A DNA stretch of 8,633 nt from an uncultured Clostridia bacterium (GCA_900550765.1 URTC01000059.1:1-8633), one strand, 5' to 3'; shown: positions 1-6,431, counted from the stretch's first letter. Program-made: numbers and translations. The notes: a model not told the origin generated them from the letters alone.

Positions 1-643
1 AGCATAATCCACTTTGGATTCATTCTAAGACATGACTTGATAGCCTCAGAGTAGCCAAACACATCCTCACTCACCTTCATCTCTATACAGTCCTTGCCAG
101 GATTTGTCTCGGCATAACGTATCTCAAGAGTATCCTCAATTGTAATCACGCGCTCATTCGCCGGTATAAACTGTGAAAAAAACTTCACGCACTCCGTCTT
201 TCCGATGCCCGGCATCCCGCAAAAGGTGATATTCATCTTGGTCTTTACGCAGTTTATCAGTACAGCTAAAAGCTCCTCCGAGCAGAATTTCTCAGCAATT
301 GCAGATTCTGCTGTCAGTCTGATAAGCGGCGGTGTCTTTCGTATGCTGATGCTCCTGCCCGACTTCGCAACCGATTCGTGCAGTATCGTCACACGAAGCT
401 CGCTCGTCTCGGCCTCAAGCTCCGGATTTCTCTTATTGAACTGTCTGCTTACGACATTGGCGATGCGCTGTGTAAACTGCTCCACAAAAGCAGGTGTCAT
501 ATACTGTGTAACAAACTGCTGATTGGCCCTGAAACGCTCATTGATTATATTTGTAAGCCATATTTCTTTGCCGTTATAATCAATATCCGTTATCTCGTTG
601 CAGTCTACAAAACTCCAAAGCGGTCCAAAAAATTCTTATCCAA
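1..643 (-). pseudogene. CpaF/TadA-type secretion ATPase, C-terminus beyond window, frame broken near start
   Basis: This is a VirB11/CpaF-family ATPase, the hexameric cytoplasmic motor of Tad/Flp-type pilus or secretion systems. The long frame (635 down to 1) reads GPLWSFVDCNEITDIDYNG at its start, matching the CpaF N-terminal block that opens GPL and ends in a TDI..NG motif, then RKTPPLIRLT, a Walker A GMPGIGKTE (195-218) and the acidic box ITIEDTLEIRY. It runs off the left edge at SCLRMNPKWIML, just before Walker B. The frame has no ATG, GTG or TTG before the homology block and is closed upstream by TAA at 636-638. A well-placed start exists in another frame: AGAGGTGG (654-661), 10 nt, then TTG (641-643) reading LDKNF, which enters the ATPase frame if the six-T run (627-632) gains one base. 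So the copy is frameshifted, mis-sequenced or decoded by slippage. It follows the Flp-like gene by 17 nt, so the two were probably co-transcribed. Family call is firm; intactness is not. Confidence 0.75.
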
Positions 644-653
644 GCTCCAAGTA

Positions 654-661
654 CCACCTCT
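654..661 (-). promoter_or_regulatory. Ribosome binding site deciding the ATPase start
   Basis: AGAGGTGG on the minus strand overlaps the stop codon of the Flp-like gene and lies 10 nt before TTG at 641-643. It supports a TTG start for the ATPase in a frame that is one base off from the long ATPase frame. Confidence 0.5.
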
Positions 662-834
662 TATTTGACACTCATATTGGCATGATTTGAAAAGTTTGTA
701 ATCAGATCACTAAATGTCTTTCCTACTATGCCTGTTGCATCAGAGCCTATAACCGCTGTTACAACGAGGATGATTGATAAAATTGCTACAACTGTTATGA
801 GTATTCCGCCATATTCCTGAAAAATTTCCTTCAT
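661..834 (-). CDS. Flp-like small single-TM pilin protein, 57 aa
   Basis: A 57-residue protein with ATG at 832-834 and TAA at 661-663. It starts MKEIFQEYGGILIT and has one hydrophobic segment at about residues 9-30, followed by a polar tail FSDLITNFSN. The E7-Y8-G9 triad directly before the hydrophobic stretch matches the EYG-plus-helix pattern of Flp/Tad pilins, and the short tail fits Clostridial Flp1-like proteins. The usual prepilin leader with a Gly cleavage site is missing; only six residues precede E7. The ribosome site AAAGGA lies about 10 nt upstream. It sits directly before the CpaF-type ATPase, which supports a role as structural subunit or accessory membrane peptide of that system. 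The role is inferred from pattern and position, not from strong homology. Confidence 0.65.
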   Translation of the reverse strand: MKEIFQEYGGILITVVAILSIILVVTAVIGSDATGIVGKTFSDLITNFSNHANMSVK

Positions 835-867
835 AATATTTAAATCCTTTCTTCATCTAAGTCTAAA

Positions 868-897
868 ATAATAGTGTTAAATAAAATCAAAAATCAA
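868..897 (-). promoter_or_regulatory. Likely sigma-A promoter of the Flp-like/ATPase genes
   Basis: On the minus strand TTGATT (892-897) is followed by an 18-nt spacer and TATTAT (868-873). Transcription would begin near 861, about 27 nt before the Flp-like start codon. The region is very AT-rich, so chance matches are likely. Confidence 0.35.
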
Positions 898-921
898 ATA
901 TATGAAACTAAAAATCAAGGG

Positions 922-946
922 AAAAAAATAGTGGCCGAAATGCCAC
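922..946 (-). terminator. Possible Rho-independent terminator, minus strand
   Basis: Stem GTGGC (942-946 read on the minus strand) pairs with GCCAC (931-935) around a 6-nt loop, followed on the minus strand by TA and seven T. The stem is only 5 bp, so it is weaker than the hairpin at 1014-1040 and may be a backup terminator insulating the Flp-like/ATPase unit. Confidence 0.45.
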
Positions 947-1007
947 AAAAAGAAGCCTGCATAGAACATATGCAAGACACAATTTAAAAAGATATTTATA
1001 TCTTACA

Positions 1008-1040
1008 CAAAAATCGGGATTTGTAAATACCAAATCCCGA
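1008..1040 (-). terminator. Rho-independent terminator after the aminotransferase
   Basis: TCGGGATTTG (1014-1023) and CAAATCCCGA (1031-1040) form a perfect 10-bp stem with a 7-nt loop. On the minus strand it is followed by TTTTTGTG. It lies about 170 nt beyond the stop of the aminotransferase gene, with the 33-bp repeats in between, and is oriented to end that transcript. Confidence 0.85.
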
Positions 1041-1117
1041 AAAAATGTGCACAAATATTCATTTAGTTTTTATACATATATCACATACTTATTTTAGATA
1101 AATATGCCAATTATAAG

Positions 1118-1210
1118 TCTACCAGTTAGGACATAACAGAGAATTGCATATCTATCCGTTAAGACATAACAGTGAATTGCACGTCTGTCCGTTAAGACAT
1201 AACAGTGATT
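1118..1210. repeat. Three tandem copies of a 33-bp repeat
   Basis: Unit 1 is 1118-1150, unit 2 is 1151-1183 and unit 3 is 1184-1210 (incomplete, 27 bp). All begin TCT and share the core GACATAACAG; units 2 and 3 share CCGTTAAGACATAACAGTGA. Unit 1 is the most diverged (CCAGTTAGG in place of CCGTTAAG). The array ends exactly at the stop codon of the aminotransferase (1211-1213) and lies between that gene and its terminator, so it is transcribed in the 3' untranslated region. The minus-strand core GTTATGTCTTAAC carries a stop in frame with its ATG, so it is not a coding repeat. The origin is unknown; a leftover transposon end with multiple short repeats is one possibility. Confidence 0.85.
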
Positions 1211-2494
1211 TTATGCCTCGAGCAGCTTATTTACGCTGACAAGGCGTGTAACAACAACAAACACCTCTGCAGCCTTTTTCAGCTCATCAAGTGATGGATA
1301 TGTCGGAGCAATTCTTATCACGCTGTCATCCGGATCCTTCTTGTAAGGGAAAGGAGAGCCTGCACCTGTCATTGTGACACCAGCTTCCTTGCACTTTGCA
1401 ACGATTTCCTTTGCACAGCCTGAAAGAGCCTCAAATCCGAAGAAGTATCCACCAAGCGGCTTAACCCATGTTCCGATGCCTCTTGAAGCAATTTCATCTG
1501 TGAGGATATTCTCAACCAGCTCGAATTTAGGTCTGATAAGAGCTGCATGCTTTGCCATATGAGCCTTGATACCATCTACATCCTTAAAGAATCTCGCATG
1601 ACGAAGCTGATTAATCTTGTCGTGTCCGATTGTCTGTATAGTAAGGCGCTTCTTGATATCCTCACGGTTTTTCTCAGATGTGCATATACCTGCCAAGCCT
1701 GCACCAGGGAATGTTACCTTACTTGTTGAGCAGAACTCAAATACCATATCAGGGTTTCCCTCTTTCTCGCAGAGCTCAAGGATATTTGGAATCTCTGCCT
1801 GCTTATCATCATAGAGATGATGAACTGTGTATGCATTGTCCCAGAAGATTCTAAAATCATCTGCTGCAGGCTTAAGCTTTGCAAAGCGCTTAACTGTCTC
1901 ATCAGAGTATACAACACCCTGTGGGTTAGAGTATTTTGGAACACACCAGATTCCCTTTACAGAGGCATCGTTATTGACATATTTCTCAACCATATCCATG
2001 TCAGGACCATCCTCAGTCATAGTGATGTTTATCATCTCAACTCCAAACTCCTCTGTGATTGCAAAGTGCCTGTCATAGCCAGGTACAGGACAGAGGAACT
2101 TCACCTTGTCAAGCTTGCACCATGGTGTATTGCCGCAAAGACCAAAGATAAATGCACGTGAAACCTGATCATACATGATATTGAGACTTGAGTTTCCATA
2201 TACTATAGCCTGCTCAGGCTTTGCTCCTACCATGCCTGCGATAAGGGCCTTTGCCTCAGGAATTCCGTCCAGACATGCATAGTTTCTCACATCAAGCCCT
2301 GATTCACTCTTCATATCACTGTCTGATTTCAAGACATCGAGCATAGGGAGTGAGAGGTCAAGCTGTTCTGCTCCCGGCTTTCCACGCGACATGTCAAGGC
2401 TTAAGCCAAGATTCTTAATCTTCTCGTACTCAGCCTCAAGTGCTGTCTTTTCCTGCATTAACTCGTCCTTTGTCATTTCTGTATACTTTTTCAT
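1211..2494 (-). CDS. PLP-dependent aminotransferase, aspartate aminotransferase-like (PF12897 type)
   Basis: A cytoplasmic fold-type I aminotransferase of 427 aa that would move the amino group between aspartate (or a related amino acid) and 2-oxoglutarate. The PLP-binding lysine is K259 in STSKVTFPGAG. The N190-P191-Q-G turn follows KYS, D219 and Y222 lie in WDNAYTVHH, and R394 in SVIRIAPTYP is the expected contact for the substrate alpha-carboxylate. The N-terminus MSRGKPGAEQLDLS is typical of this subgroup, often named aspartate aminotransferase type Ic. Length is normal and the gene appears intact. ATG at 2492-2494 is set by AGGAGGA (2502-2508), 7 nt upstream. It follows rarA on the same strand after 83 nt with no hairpin between, so read-through from rarA is possible. 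Substrate preference cannot be read from sequence. Confidence 0.88.
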   Translation of the reverse strand: MKKYTEMTKDELMQEKTALEAEYEKIKNLGLSLDMSRGKPGAEQLDLSLPMLDVLKSDSDMKSESGLDVRNYACLDGIPEAKALIAGMVGAKPEQAIVYGNSSLNIMYDQVSRAFIFGLCGNTPWCKLDKVKFLCPVPGYDRHFAITEEFGVEMINITMTEDGPDMDMVEKYVNNDASVKGIWCVPKYSNPQGVVYSDETVKRFAKLKPAADDFRIFWDNAYTVHHLYDDKQAEIPNILELCEKEGNPDMVFEFCSTSKVTFPGAGLAGICTSEKNREDIKKRLTIQTIGHDKINQLRHARFFKDVDGIKAHMAKHAALIRPKFELVENILTDEIASRGIGTWVKPLGGYFFGFEALSGCAKEIVAKCKEAGVTMTGAGSPFPYKKDPDDSVIRIAPTYPSLDELKKAAEVFVVVTRLVSVNKLLEA

Positions 2495-2501
2495 TTAAAG
2501 A

Positions 2502-2508
2502 TCCTCCT
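2502..2508 (-). promoter_or_regulatory. Ribosome binding site of the aminotransferase
   Basis: AGGAGGA on the minus strand, 7 nt before the ATG at 2492-2494. It is a near-perfect Shine-Dalgarno sequence, in contrast to the poor one before rarA. Confidence 0.85.
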
Positions 2509-2577
2509 GGTCTGATTTTCTAAATATTTATGTTATTATCAACTATTTGCAATTATTCAAGCTTCATCTATGCACTT

Positions 2578-3894
2578 TCATGTATCACAGTCTCTGTGAA
2601 GCTCATCCATGTGTGCTTTTATCTTTGCCTCATAGCCTATATCCGTAGGCTTGTAAAACACTCTGTCTGTAAGGCCATCCGGCAGATACTGCTGCTTCAC
2701 ATAGTGATTTGGATAGTCGTGTGCGTAATTGTACCCGACTCCGTGCCCGAGCTTTTCTGCCGCACCGTAATGGGCATCCTGCAGATGTGCCGGAACAGCC
2801 GGTGTCTTAGTCTGCTTCACGCAGCTCATTGCTGCCGATATCGCATTATATGATGCATTGCTCTTTGGCGCGCATGCCATGTATGTGACAGCCTGTGACA
2901 GAATAATCTGTGCCTCCGGCATTCCAACGCGCTCGACCTCTGCCGCCGCCGATGCCGCTACAACCATAGCCATCGGGTCTGCATTGCCTATATCCTCCGA
3001 TGCAAGTATCATGATTCGTCTTGCGATAAATTTCACATCTTCTCCGGCATAAAGCATCCTCGCCAGATAATAGACCGCCGCATCCGGGTCTGAGCCGCGC
3101 ATGCTCTTTATAAAAGCAGAGATGGTATCGTAATGGTTATCCCCCTTCTTATCATAGGAGATAACTCTTTTTTGTATACATTCGCTCGCCACATCGATAG
3201 TGATATGAATGATGCCATCGTCTGACCTGTCCGTGGTCAGTACACCAAGCTCAATCGCTGTGAGCGCCGCTCTCGCATCTCCGTTTGACACATCTGCAAG
3301 GAAATCAAGTGCATCATCATCTATCTGTGCATTGTATGCACCCATGCCCTTTTCTGTGTCAGTCAGTGCTCTCTTAAGAAGTACCTTTATATCATCCGTT
3401 GACAGCTTTTTAAGCTCAAAAATGACTGAGCGTGAAAGCAAGGCTCCGTTTACCTCAAAGGAAGGGTTTTCCGTCGTTGCGCCGATTAAAATGATGCTGC
3501 CTTTTTCTACAAACGGCAAAAACGCATCCTGCTGCGCTTTGTTGAAGCGGTGGATTTCGTCAACAAAAACGATGGTTTTTTCCCCGTAGCGCCGGTTTTC
3601 CTCAGCCTGCTGCATTACGGTACGGATATCTTTAATACCGCTGGTAACGGCGGAAAAATCAATAAACGCCGCTTTGGTGCGCGTGGCAATAATGCTGGCA
3701 AGCGTTGTTTTTCCAACACCGGGCGGCCCCCAAAAAATCATGGAGGAAATTTGGTCGCTTTCAATCAAGCGGCGCAGAACTTTTCCTTTGCCTAATAGGT
3801 GCGTTTGGCCTACGTATTCTTCCAGCGTCTGCGGGCGGAGCCTGGCAGCCAGCGGCTGGGGAAGTTCTTGTTCAAAAAAAGTGCTTTGTTTCAT
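2578..3894 (-). CDS. rarA: Replication-associated recombination protein A, AAA+ ATPase (RarA/MgsA)
   Basis: RarA (MgsA in E. coli, Mgs1/WRNIP1 in eukaryotes) is a clamp-loader-like AAA+ ATPase acting at stalled replication forks and linked to SSB. The 438-aa length is typical. The AAA+ core shows Walker A GPPGVGKTT (56-64), Walker B IVFVDEIHRF (108-117), sensor 1 GATTENPSF (138-146) and the arginine-finger region LLSRS (152-156). The C-terminal half carries the tetramerisation domain, with AYSI-like stretches such as SIRGSDPDAAVYYLARM in variant form KSMRGSDPDAAVYY. No strong Shine-Dalgarno precedes ATG 3892-3894, but a good promoter lies 57 nt upstream. Codon use changes inside the gene: residues 1-150 have nine Lys, all AAA, and no ATA or AGA codon; from about residue 167 ATA, AGA and AAG are frequent. 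The protein is uninterrupted, so a recombinant or a misassembly joined in frame are both possible. Confidence 0.95.
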   Translation of the reverse strand: MKQSTFFEQELPQPLAARLRPQTLEEYVGQTHLLGKGKVLRRLIESDQISSMIFWGPPGVGKTTLASIIATRTKAAFIDFSAVTSGIKDIRTVMQQAEENRRYGEKTIVFVDEIHRFNKAQQDAFLPFVEKGSIILIGATTENPSFEVNGALLSRSVIFELKKLSTDDIKVLLKRALTDTEKGMGAYNAQIDDDALDFLADVSNGDARAALTAIELGVLTTDRSDDGIIHITIDVASECIQKRVISYDKKGDNHYDTISAFIKSMRGSDPDAAVYYLARMLYAGEDVKFIARRIMILASEDIGNADPMAMVVAASAAAEVERVGMPEAQIILSQAVTYMACAPKSNASYNAISAAMSCVKQTKTPAVPAHLQDAHYGAAEKLGHGVGYNYAHDYPNHYVKQQYLPDGLTDRVFYKPTDIGYEAKIKAHMDELHRDCDT

Positions 3895-3950
3895 TTTACA
3901 TTCAACGTTTCAAGATATTTTGATGTTCTCTTTTTTTAAAGTATGGTATT

Positions 3951-3979
3951 ATTATAATATAAGCAAAAGGACAAGTCAA
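3951..3979 (-). promoter_or_regulatory. Sigma-A promoter of rarA
   Basis: On the minus strand TTGACT (3974-3979), an exact 17-nt spacer and TATAAT (3951-3956). Transcription would begin near 3944, giving a leader of about 50 nt before the rarA ATG. Part of the same AT-rich block also reads TATAAT on the plus strand (3953-3958), which could serve the MGMT-family gene, but no good plus-strand -35 is seen. Confidence 0.8.
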
Positions 3980-4047
3980 GGCAGGCAAAAAGCAGAACAG
4001 CAAAAGGATTGCATTTAGCAGCCGAGAATTTTAAAAATGAGGTAAAA

Positions 4048-4362
4048 ATGAAACGTGTTTTGGATGAGGATTTAATTTATGAAATTCTTTCCGTTGTGGC
4101 GGAAATTCCCGAAGGCTGTGTTGCCACCTACGGGCAGATTGCACGGCTTATCGGCCGGGAGAAAAATACGCGGCTGGTTGGCAGAGTGCTGAGCCGGGCA
4201 GAATATTACGGGCAGTATCCCTGCCATAGGGTAGTGAACCACGCGGGACGGATGGCTCCCGGTTGGGCGGAGCAGGCCGAATTGCTGCGCCGGGAGGGCG
4301 TGCCTTTAAAGGATGCTTTTCATGTGGAAATCAACCGGTGCCGGTGGGAGATTGACGGATAA
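4048..4362 (+). CDS. MGMT-family protein, single DNA-binding domain with active-site PCHRV
   Basis: This 104-aa protein matches only the C-terminal domain of O6-alkylguanine-DNA alkyltransferases, which take the alkyl group from damaged guanine onto a cysteine. Seen: the helix-turn-helix region VATYGQIARLIG (25-36) with the likely arginine finger R33, the acceptor motif PCHRVV (58-63) with C59, the hinge Asn N64, and GWAEQAELLRREGV (73-86). The Cys is kept, so it is not a classical ATL protein, where that residue is Trp or Ala; however ATLs are similarly short, and repair activity is unproven for stand-alone domains. ATG at 4048-4050 was chosen because GAGG (4039-4042) lies 5 nt upstream; the upstream TTG at 4009 has no such site. 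It is divergent from rarA, with a 153-bp gap between start codons, and convergent with the acetyltransferase gene. Confidence 0.88.
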   Translation: MKRVLDEDLIYEILSVVAEIPEGCVATYGQIARLIGREKNTRLVGRVLSRAEYYGQYPCHRVVNHAGRMAPGWAEQAELLRREGVPLKDAFHVEINRCRWEIDG

Positions 4363-4367
4363 AAAGA

Positions 4368-4394
4368 AAGACCGAAGTTAAGTACTTCGGTCTT
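4368..4394. terminator. Bidirectional Rho-independent terminator
   Basis: AAGACCGAAGT (4368-4378) pairs perfectly with ACTTCGGTCTT (4384-4394) around a 5-nt loop. On the minus strand it is followed by TTCTTTTT; on the plus strand by ATGTTT. It lies between two convergent genes and begins 6 nt after the MGMT-family stop, overlapping the stop of the acetyltransferase by two bases. Confidence 0.88.
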
Positions 4395-4923
4395 ATGTTT
4401 GCAGGTTCTTTTTTACGGAAAAGACCAGATGCGGCATATCCATACCATAGTAATGTTTCGTCAGTTTATCTGTTATGCTCATGCCGTTGCGCAGAGCTAC
4501 TTTTTGCGAAGCAAAATTGTTGTCGCGGATGATCGAAAATACTTCATCCGCTTGCAATACCTCAAAGGCGTATTCTTTGCAGGCAATGGCGGCCTCTGTG
4601 GCATAGCCTTGATGCCAATAAGCTTTTTCAAACAAATATCCAACTTCCAGCACACGTCGGCCGTTGCACTCTTGCCAGGTAATACCGCACTGACCAATCA
4701 TTTGTTCGGTATCCTTTAAAAGAACGGCCCAAAGGCCAAAGCCGTCCTCCCGGTACCGGCGCAATTGATTTTCCAGCCATTGCTGTACTTCGGCATCGTC
4801 AAAGGCGTGCTCGTAGGCCGTCATAACCTCTTTATCTTGTAAAATCCGGCATAGGGAAGGAAAATCCTTCTGGCATAGCTTTCTTAAATATAAACGTTCT
4901 GTAGTAAGAATTTTTTTTTTCAT
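4393..4923 (-). CDS. GNAT N-acetyltransferase, RimJ/RimL-like
   Basis: A 176-aa cytoplasmic acetyltransferase of the Acetyltransf_3 (RimJ/RimL) group, which moves acetyl from acetyl-CoA to an amine, often a protein N-terminus. It opens with the typical LTTERLYLRKL (6-16). The strand-4 to P-loop region is EVGYLFEKAYWHQGYATEA, with the CoA pyrophosphate loop HQGYATEA (104-111). The later IIRDNNFASQKVALRNGM (131-148) is the usual Asn/Ser signature followed by the glycine turn. The acceptor substrate cannot be told. ATG 4921-4923 has GGAGG upstream, about 13 nt away, which is rather long. Ten A in a row (minus strand, 4911-4920) directly follow the ATG and could be prone to slippage. Confidence 0.88.
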   Translation of the reverse strand: MKKKILTTERLYLRKLCQKDFPSLCRILQDKEVMTAYEHAFDDAEVQQWLENQLRRYREDGFGLWAVLLKDTEQMIGQCGITWQECNGRRVLEVGYLFEKAYWHQGYATEAAIACKEYAFEVLQADEVFSIIRDNNFASQKVALRNGMSITDKLTKHYYGMDMPHLVFSVKKNLQT

Positions 4924-4964
4924 AAAAGGGAAACATCCTCCGTTGAAGTGTTTAAAAAATAGAC

Positions 4965-5150
4965 TTGAGCGTTTTAAAGGAACATATAGTATGGCTTTTG
5001 CAAGAAAAAAACATCCTGTTAGTTTTTTTAGCGGGATCCGAAGGCAGTGCTGTTATTATCGGTGCTGCGGCTGCATTTTCTGGAAGAGAAGCCATATGTT
5101 TTGGAAACATTGCTGGGGCTTTTTTGATGCAACTAAAAAATGGACAGTGA
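4965..5150 (+). CDS. Unrecognised hydrophobic short ORF or gene remnant, 61 aa
   Basis: I do not recognise this protein. The frame begins with TTG and ends with TGA. It has a hydrophobic stretch at about residues 17-40 (NILLVFLAGSEGSAVIIGAA) and small-residue-rich sequence after it, so a membrane segment or a buried Rossmann-like strand-turn are both possible. Codon choice looks natural. There is no convincing ribosome site. It may be the surviving tail of a longer gene rather than an expressed small protein. Confidence 0.25.
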   Translation: MSVLKEHIVWLLQEKNILLVFLAGSEGSAVIIGAAAAFSGREAICFGNIAGAFLMQLKNGQ

Positions 5151-5238
5151 TCCTGCCTTGCGTAGACTCTTGCTATAGTAACATAAAATTGCTCTTTATA
5201 TATTATAATATTTTTTTAGGCATTTTCAAGTCAAAAAT

Positions 5239-5577
5239 TTATGCATTGGGATTTTTTATTCGTTCAACAGATGAAAAATCTCTTATAGGATCTATAAATG
5301 TTAATAAAACTATGTGAAAGCGGCGTAAAGTTTTTTGCATCAAGTCATCTATCTTTAGGTGTTTTTTTACAAGGCCATTTTGTAAAACTGGGTACCATTT
5401 TAGTGCCACAAAAGATAATGTATTTCCAGTATTATCCGGCTCATTAATACCAAGGTATGCAATCGTACGTTTGTTTTGCCTTATGTTAAGACATAGAAAC
5501 GGAATAAAAATTGAAAATAAAGGAATTCGGTGGGAAAATTGTAAAAATTCCGTAGCAAGCATGGGAGAGAGATTCAT
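5239..5577 (-). CDS. Unrecognised ORF, 112 aa
   Basis: I cannot assign this frame. It starts at ATG 5575-5577 with only a weak GGAAT upstream and ends at TAA 5239-5241. The middle (YLGINEPDNTGNTLSF and VALKWYPVLQNGLVKK) reads like folded protein and codon choice is plausible, but an overlapping 49-codon frame on the other strand is equally possible. It lies 54 nt downstream of the methyltransferase stop on the same strand, so it could be the last gene of that transcript or a remnant of a mobile element. Confidence 0.3.
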   Translation of the reverse strand: MNLSPMLATEFLQFSHRIPLFSIFIPFLCLNIRQNKRTIAYLGINEPDNTGNTLSFVALKWYPVLQNGLVKKHLKIDDLMQKTLRRFHIVLLTFIDPIRDFSSVERIKNPNA

Positions 5578-5631
5578 ATATTCCGAATTTTATTTGTTAG
5601 CAATAGTGCAAAACCTAAAATAGAGCGGAAT

Positions 5632-6387
5632 TTATTTAACGGCCGTGAAGAAGAACCTGCGGAAACATAAGACTACATTTCCGTTATCCATAATGGGATA
5701 TATTTTTTTTGAGCGGTTAACAATCTCTTCTTCAAATGCCGCAGCTTTATCTTTTTCGAGAAAATCAAGATATGGGCGAAGACGTGTGCTTTTTACCCAA
5801 TCAATAAGTGCTTTGTGGTCTGGTATCGTATGGTAATATTTGACTTCCCACATATCAAAAACAGAAGAACAATTAGAAAGAATATTGTAATATTCGAGCG
5901 GCGTCAGTGTTTCATTTGGTTGAAGTTGTATGTCGGACAAACTCCATCTCGGCTCGGCTGCAACCTCTTGTATCAAGTGAAACAACGGTTCGTCATTATT
6001 CATAGGAACTTGCACAGCCAAAATTCCTCCGTCATTCAGCTTATCTATAAGGAATGGAATAATCATATCATGGTTAGGTAGCCATTGCAGACAGGCATTG
6101 GAGAACAGAAGGTCATATCTCCCCTTAAGGGATAGCGCATCACAAAGGCGGAAATCTATGTTGGAATATTCAGCTTTCGCTTTTTTAATCATATTCGGGG
6201 AATTATCAATGCCAATAATATCTGCGTTAGGGAAAAAATCTCTTAGCACCTTTGTACTGTTTCCGGGACCGCATCCGATATCAACGACGGTTTTCGGATT
6301 GTTGCTGATACGCATTGCTAAGTCTTTTGCAGGCTGTGTGCGCTCGTTTTTAAATTTCAAGTATTGTATTGAATTCCAATCTGACAT
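5632..6387 (-). CDS. tam: Trans-aconitate 2-methyltransferase-like SAM methyltransferase
   Basis: A 251-aa cytoplasmic class I methyltransferase resembling Tam, which methylates trans-aconitate, an inhibitor of aconitase formed spontaneously from cis-aconitate. Seen: N-terminal DWNSIQYLKFKNERTQPAKDL, as in Tam; SAM-binding motif I VVDIGCGPGNST (34-45); D61 after the second strand in IGIDNSP; and the family signature SNACLQWLPNH (96-106). Length is close to the usual 250-260 aa. ATG 6385-6387 is preferred over an in-frame TTG 18 nt upstream, because GGAGAG (6398-6403) lies 10 nt before the ATG and would overlap the TTG start. It appears as a single gene with its own promoter. A related small-acid methyltransferase is possible. 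Confidence 0.85.
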   Translation of the reverse strand: MSDWNSIQYLKFKNERTQPAKDLAMRISNNPKTVVDIGCGPGNSTKVLRDFFPNADIIGIDNSPNMIKKAKAEYSNIDFRLCDALSLKGRYDLLFSNACLQWLPNHDMIIPFLIDKLNDGGILAVQVPMNNDEPLFHLIQEVAAEPRWSLSDIQLQPNETLTPLEYYNILSNCSSVFDMWEVKYYHTIPDHKALIDWVKSTRLRPYLDFLEKDKAAAFEEEIVNRSKKIYPIMDNGNVVLCFRRFFFTAVK

Positions 6388-6422
6388 ATATTTTAATCTC
6401 TCCAATTTTCAAATATAAAAGC

Positions 6423-6431
6423 ATTATATCA
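6423..6431 (-). promoter_or_regulatory. Extended -10 promoter of the methyltransferase gene
   Basis: The minus strand reads TGATATAAT: a perfect TATAAT (6423-6428) with the extended -10 TG one base upstream. No good -35 hexamer is visible, which is compatible with an extended -10 promoter. The start of transcription would be near 6416, about 28 nt before the ATG. Confidence 0.6.

Larger units (their letters stand above)
4924..5631. other. Gene-poor 708-bp stretch between the acetyltransferase and methyltransferase genes
   Basis: No recognised gene lies here. Two short frames with ordinary-looking codon use are listed separately (4965-5150 plus, 5239-5577 minus). A third, ATG 5298 to 5447 on plus (49 aa, AGGA 7 nt upstream), competes with the minus frame. 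The block 5190-5217 is an AT-only-like run with poly-T. No tRNA, rRNA or convincing terminator was seen. Decayed genes are the likeliest content. Confidence 0.5.

Noticed and set aside
958..974. Inverted repeat TGCATA/TATGCA
   Set aside because: Six AT-rich pairs with no T-run next to it; too weak to call a terminator or operator.
1118..1210. CRISPR array
   Set aside because: The units are contiguous 33-bp repeats with no unique spacers between them and no cas genes nearby.
2520..2577. Possible aminotransferase promoter TTGAAT...GATAAT in the gap after rarA
   Set aside because: Spacing (14 or 16 nt, depending on the -10 chosen) is poor and the gap is AT-rich, so it cannot be told from background.
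4943..5317. 124-codon plus-strand frame rich in Cys and Trp
   Set aside because: Residue composition is unlike real proteins and it is out of frame with the more natural frame at 4965-5150.
5485..5495. The 11-mer GTTAAGACATA, also found in the core of the 33-bp repeats, occurs again here
   Set aside because: One short AT-rich match with no flanking similarity; chance is a sufficient explanation.
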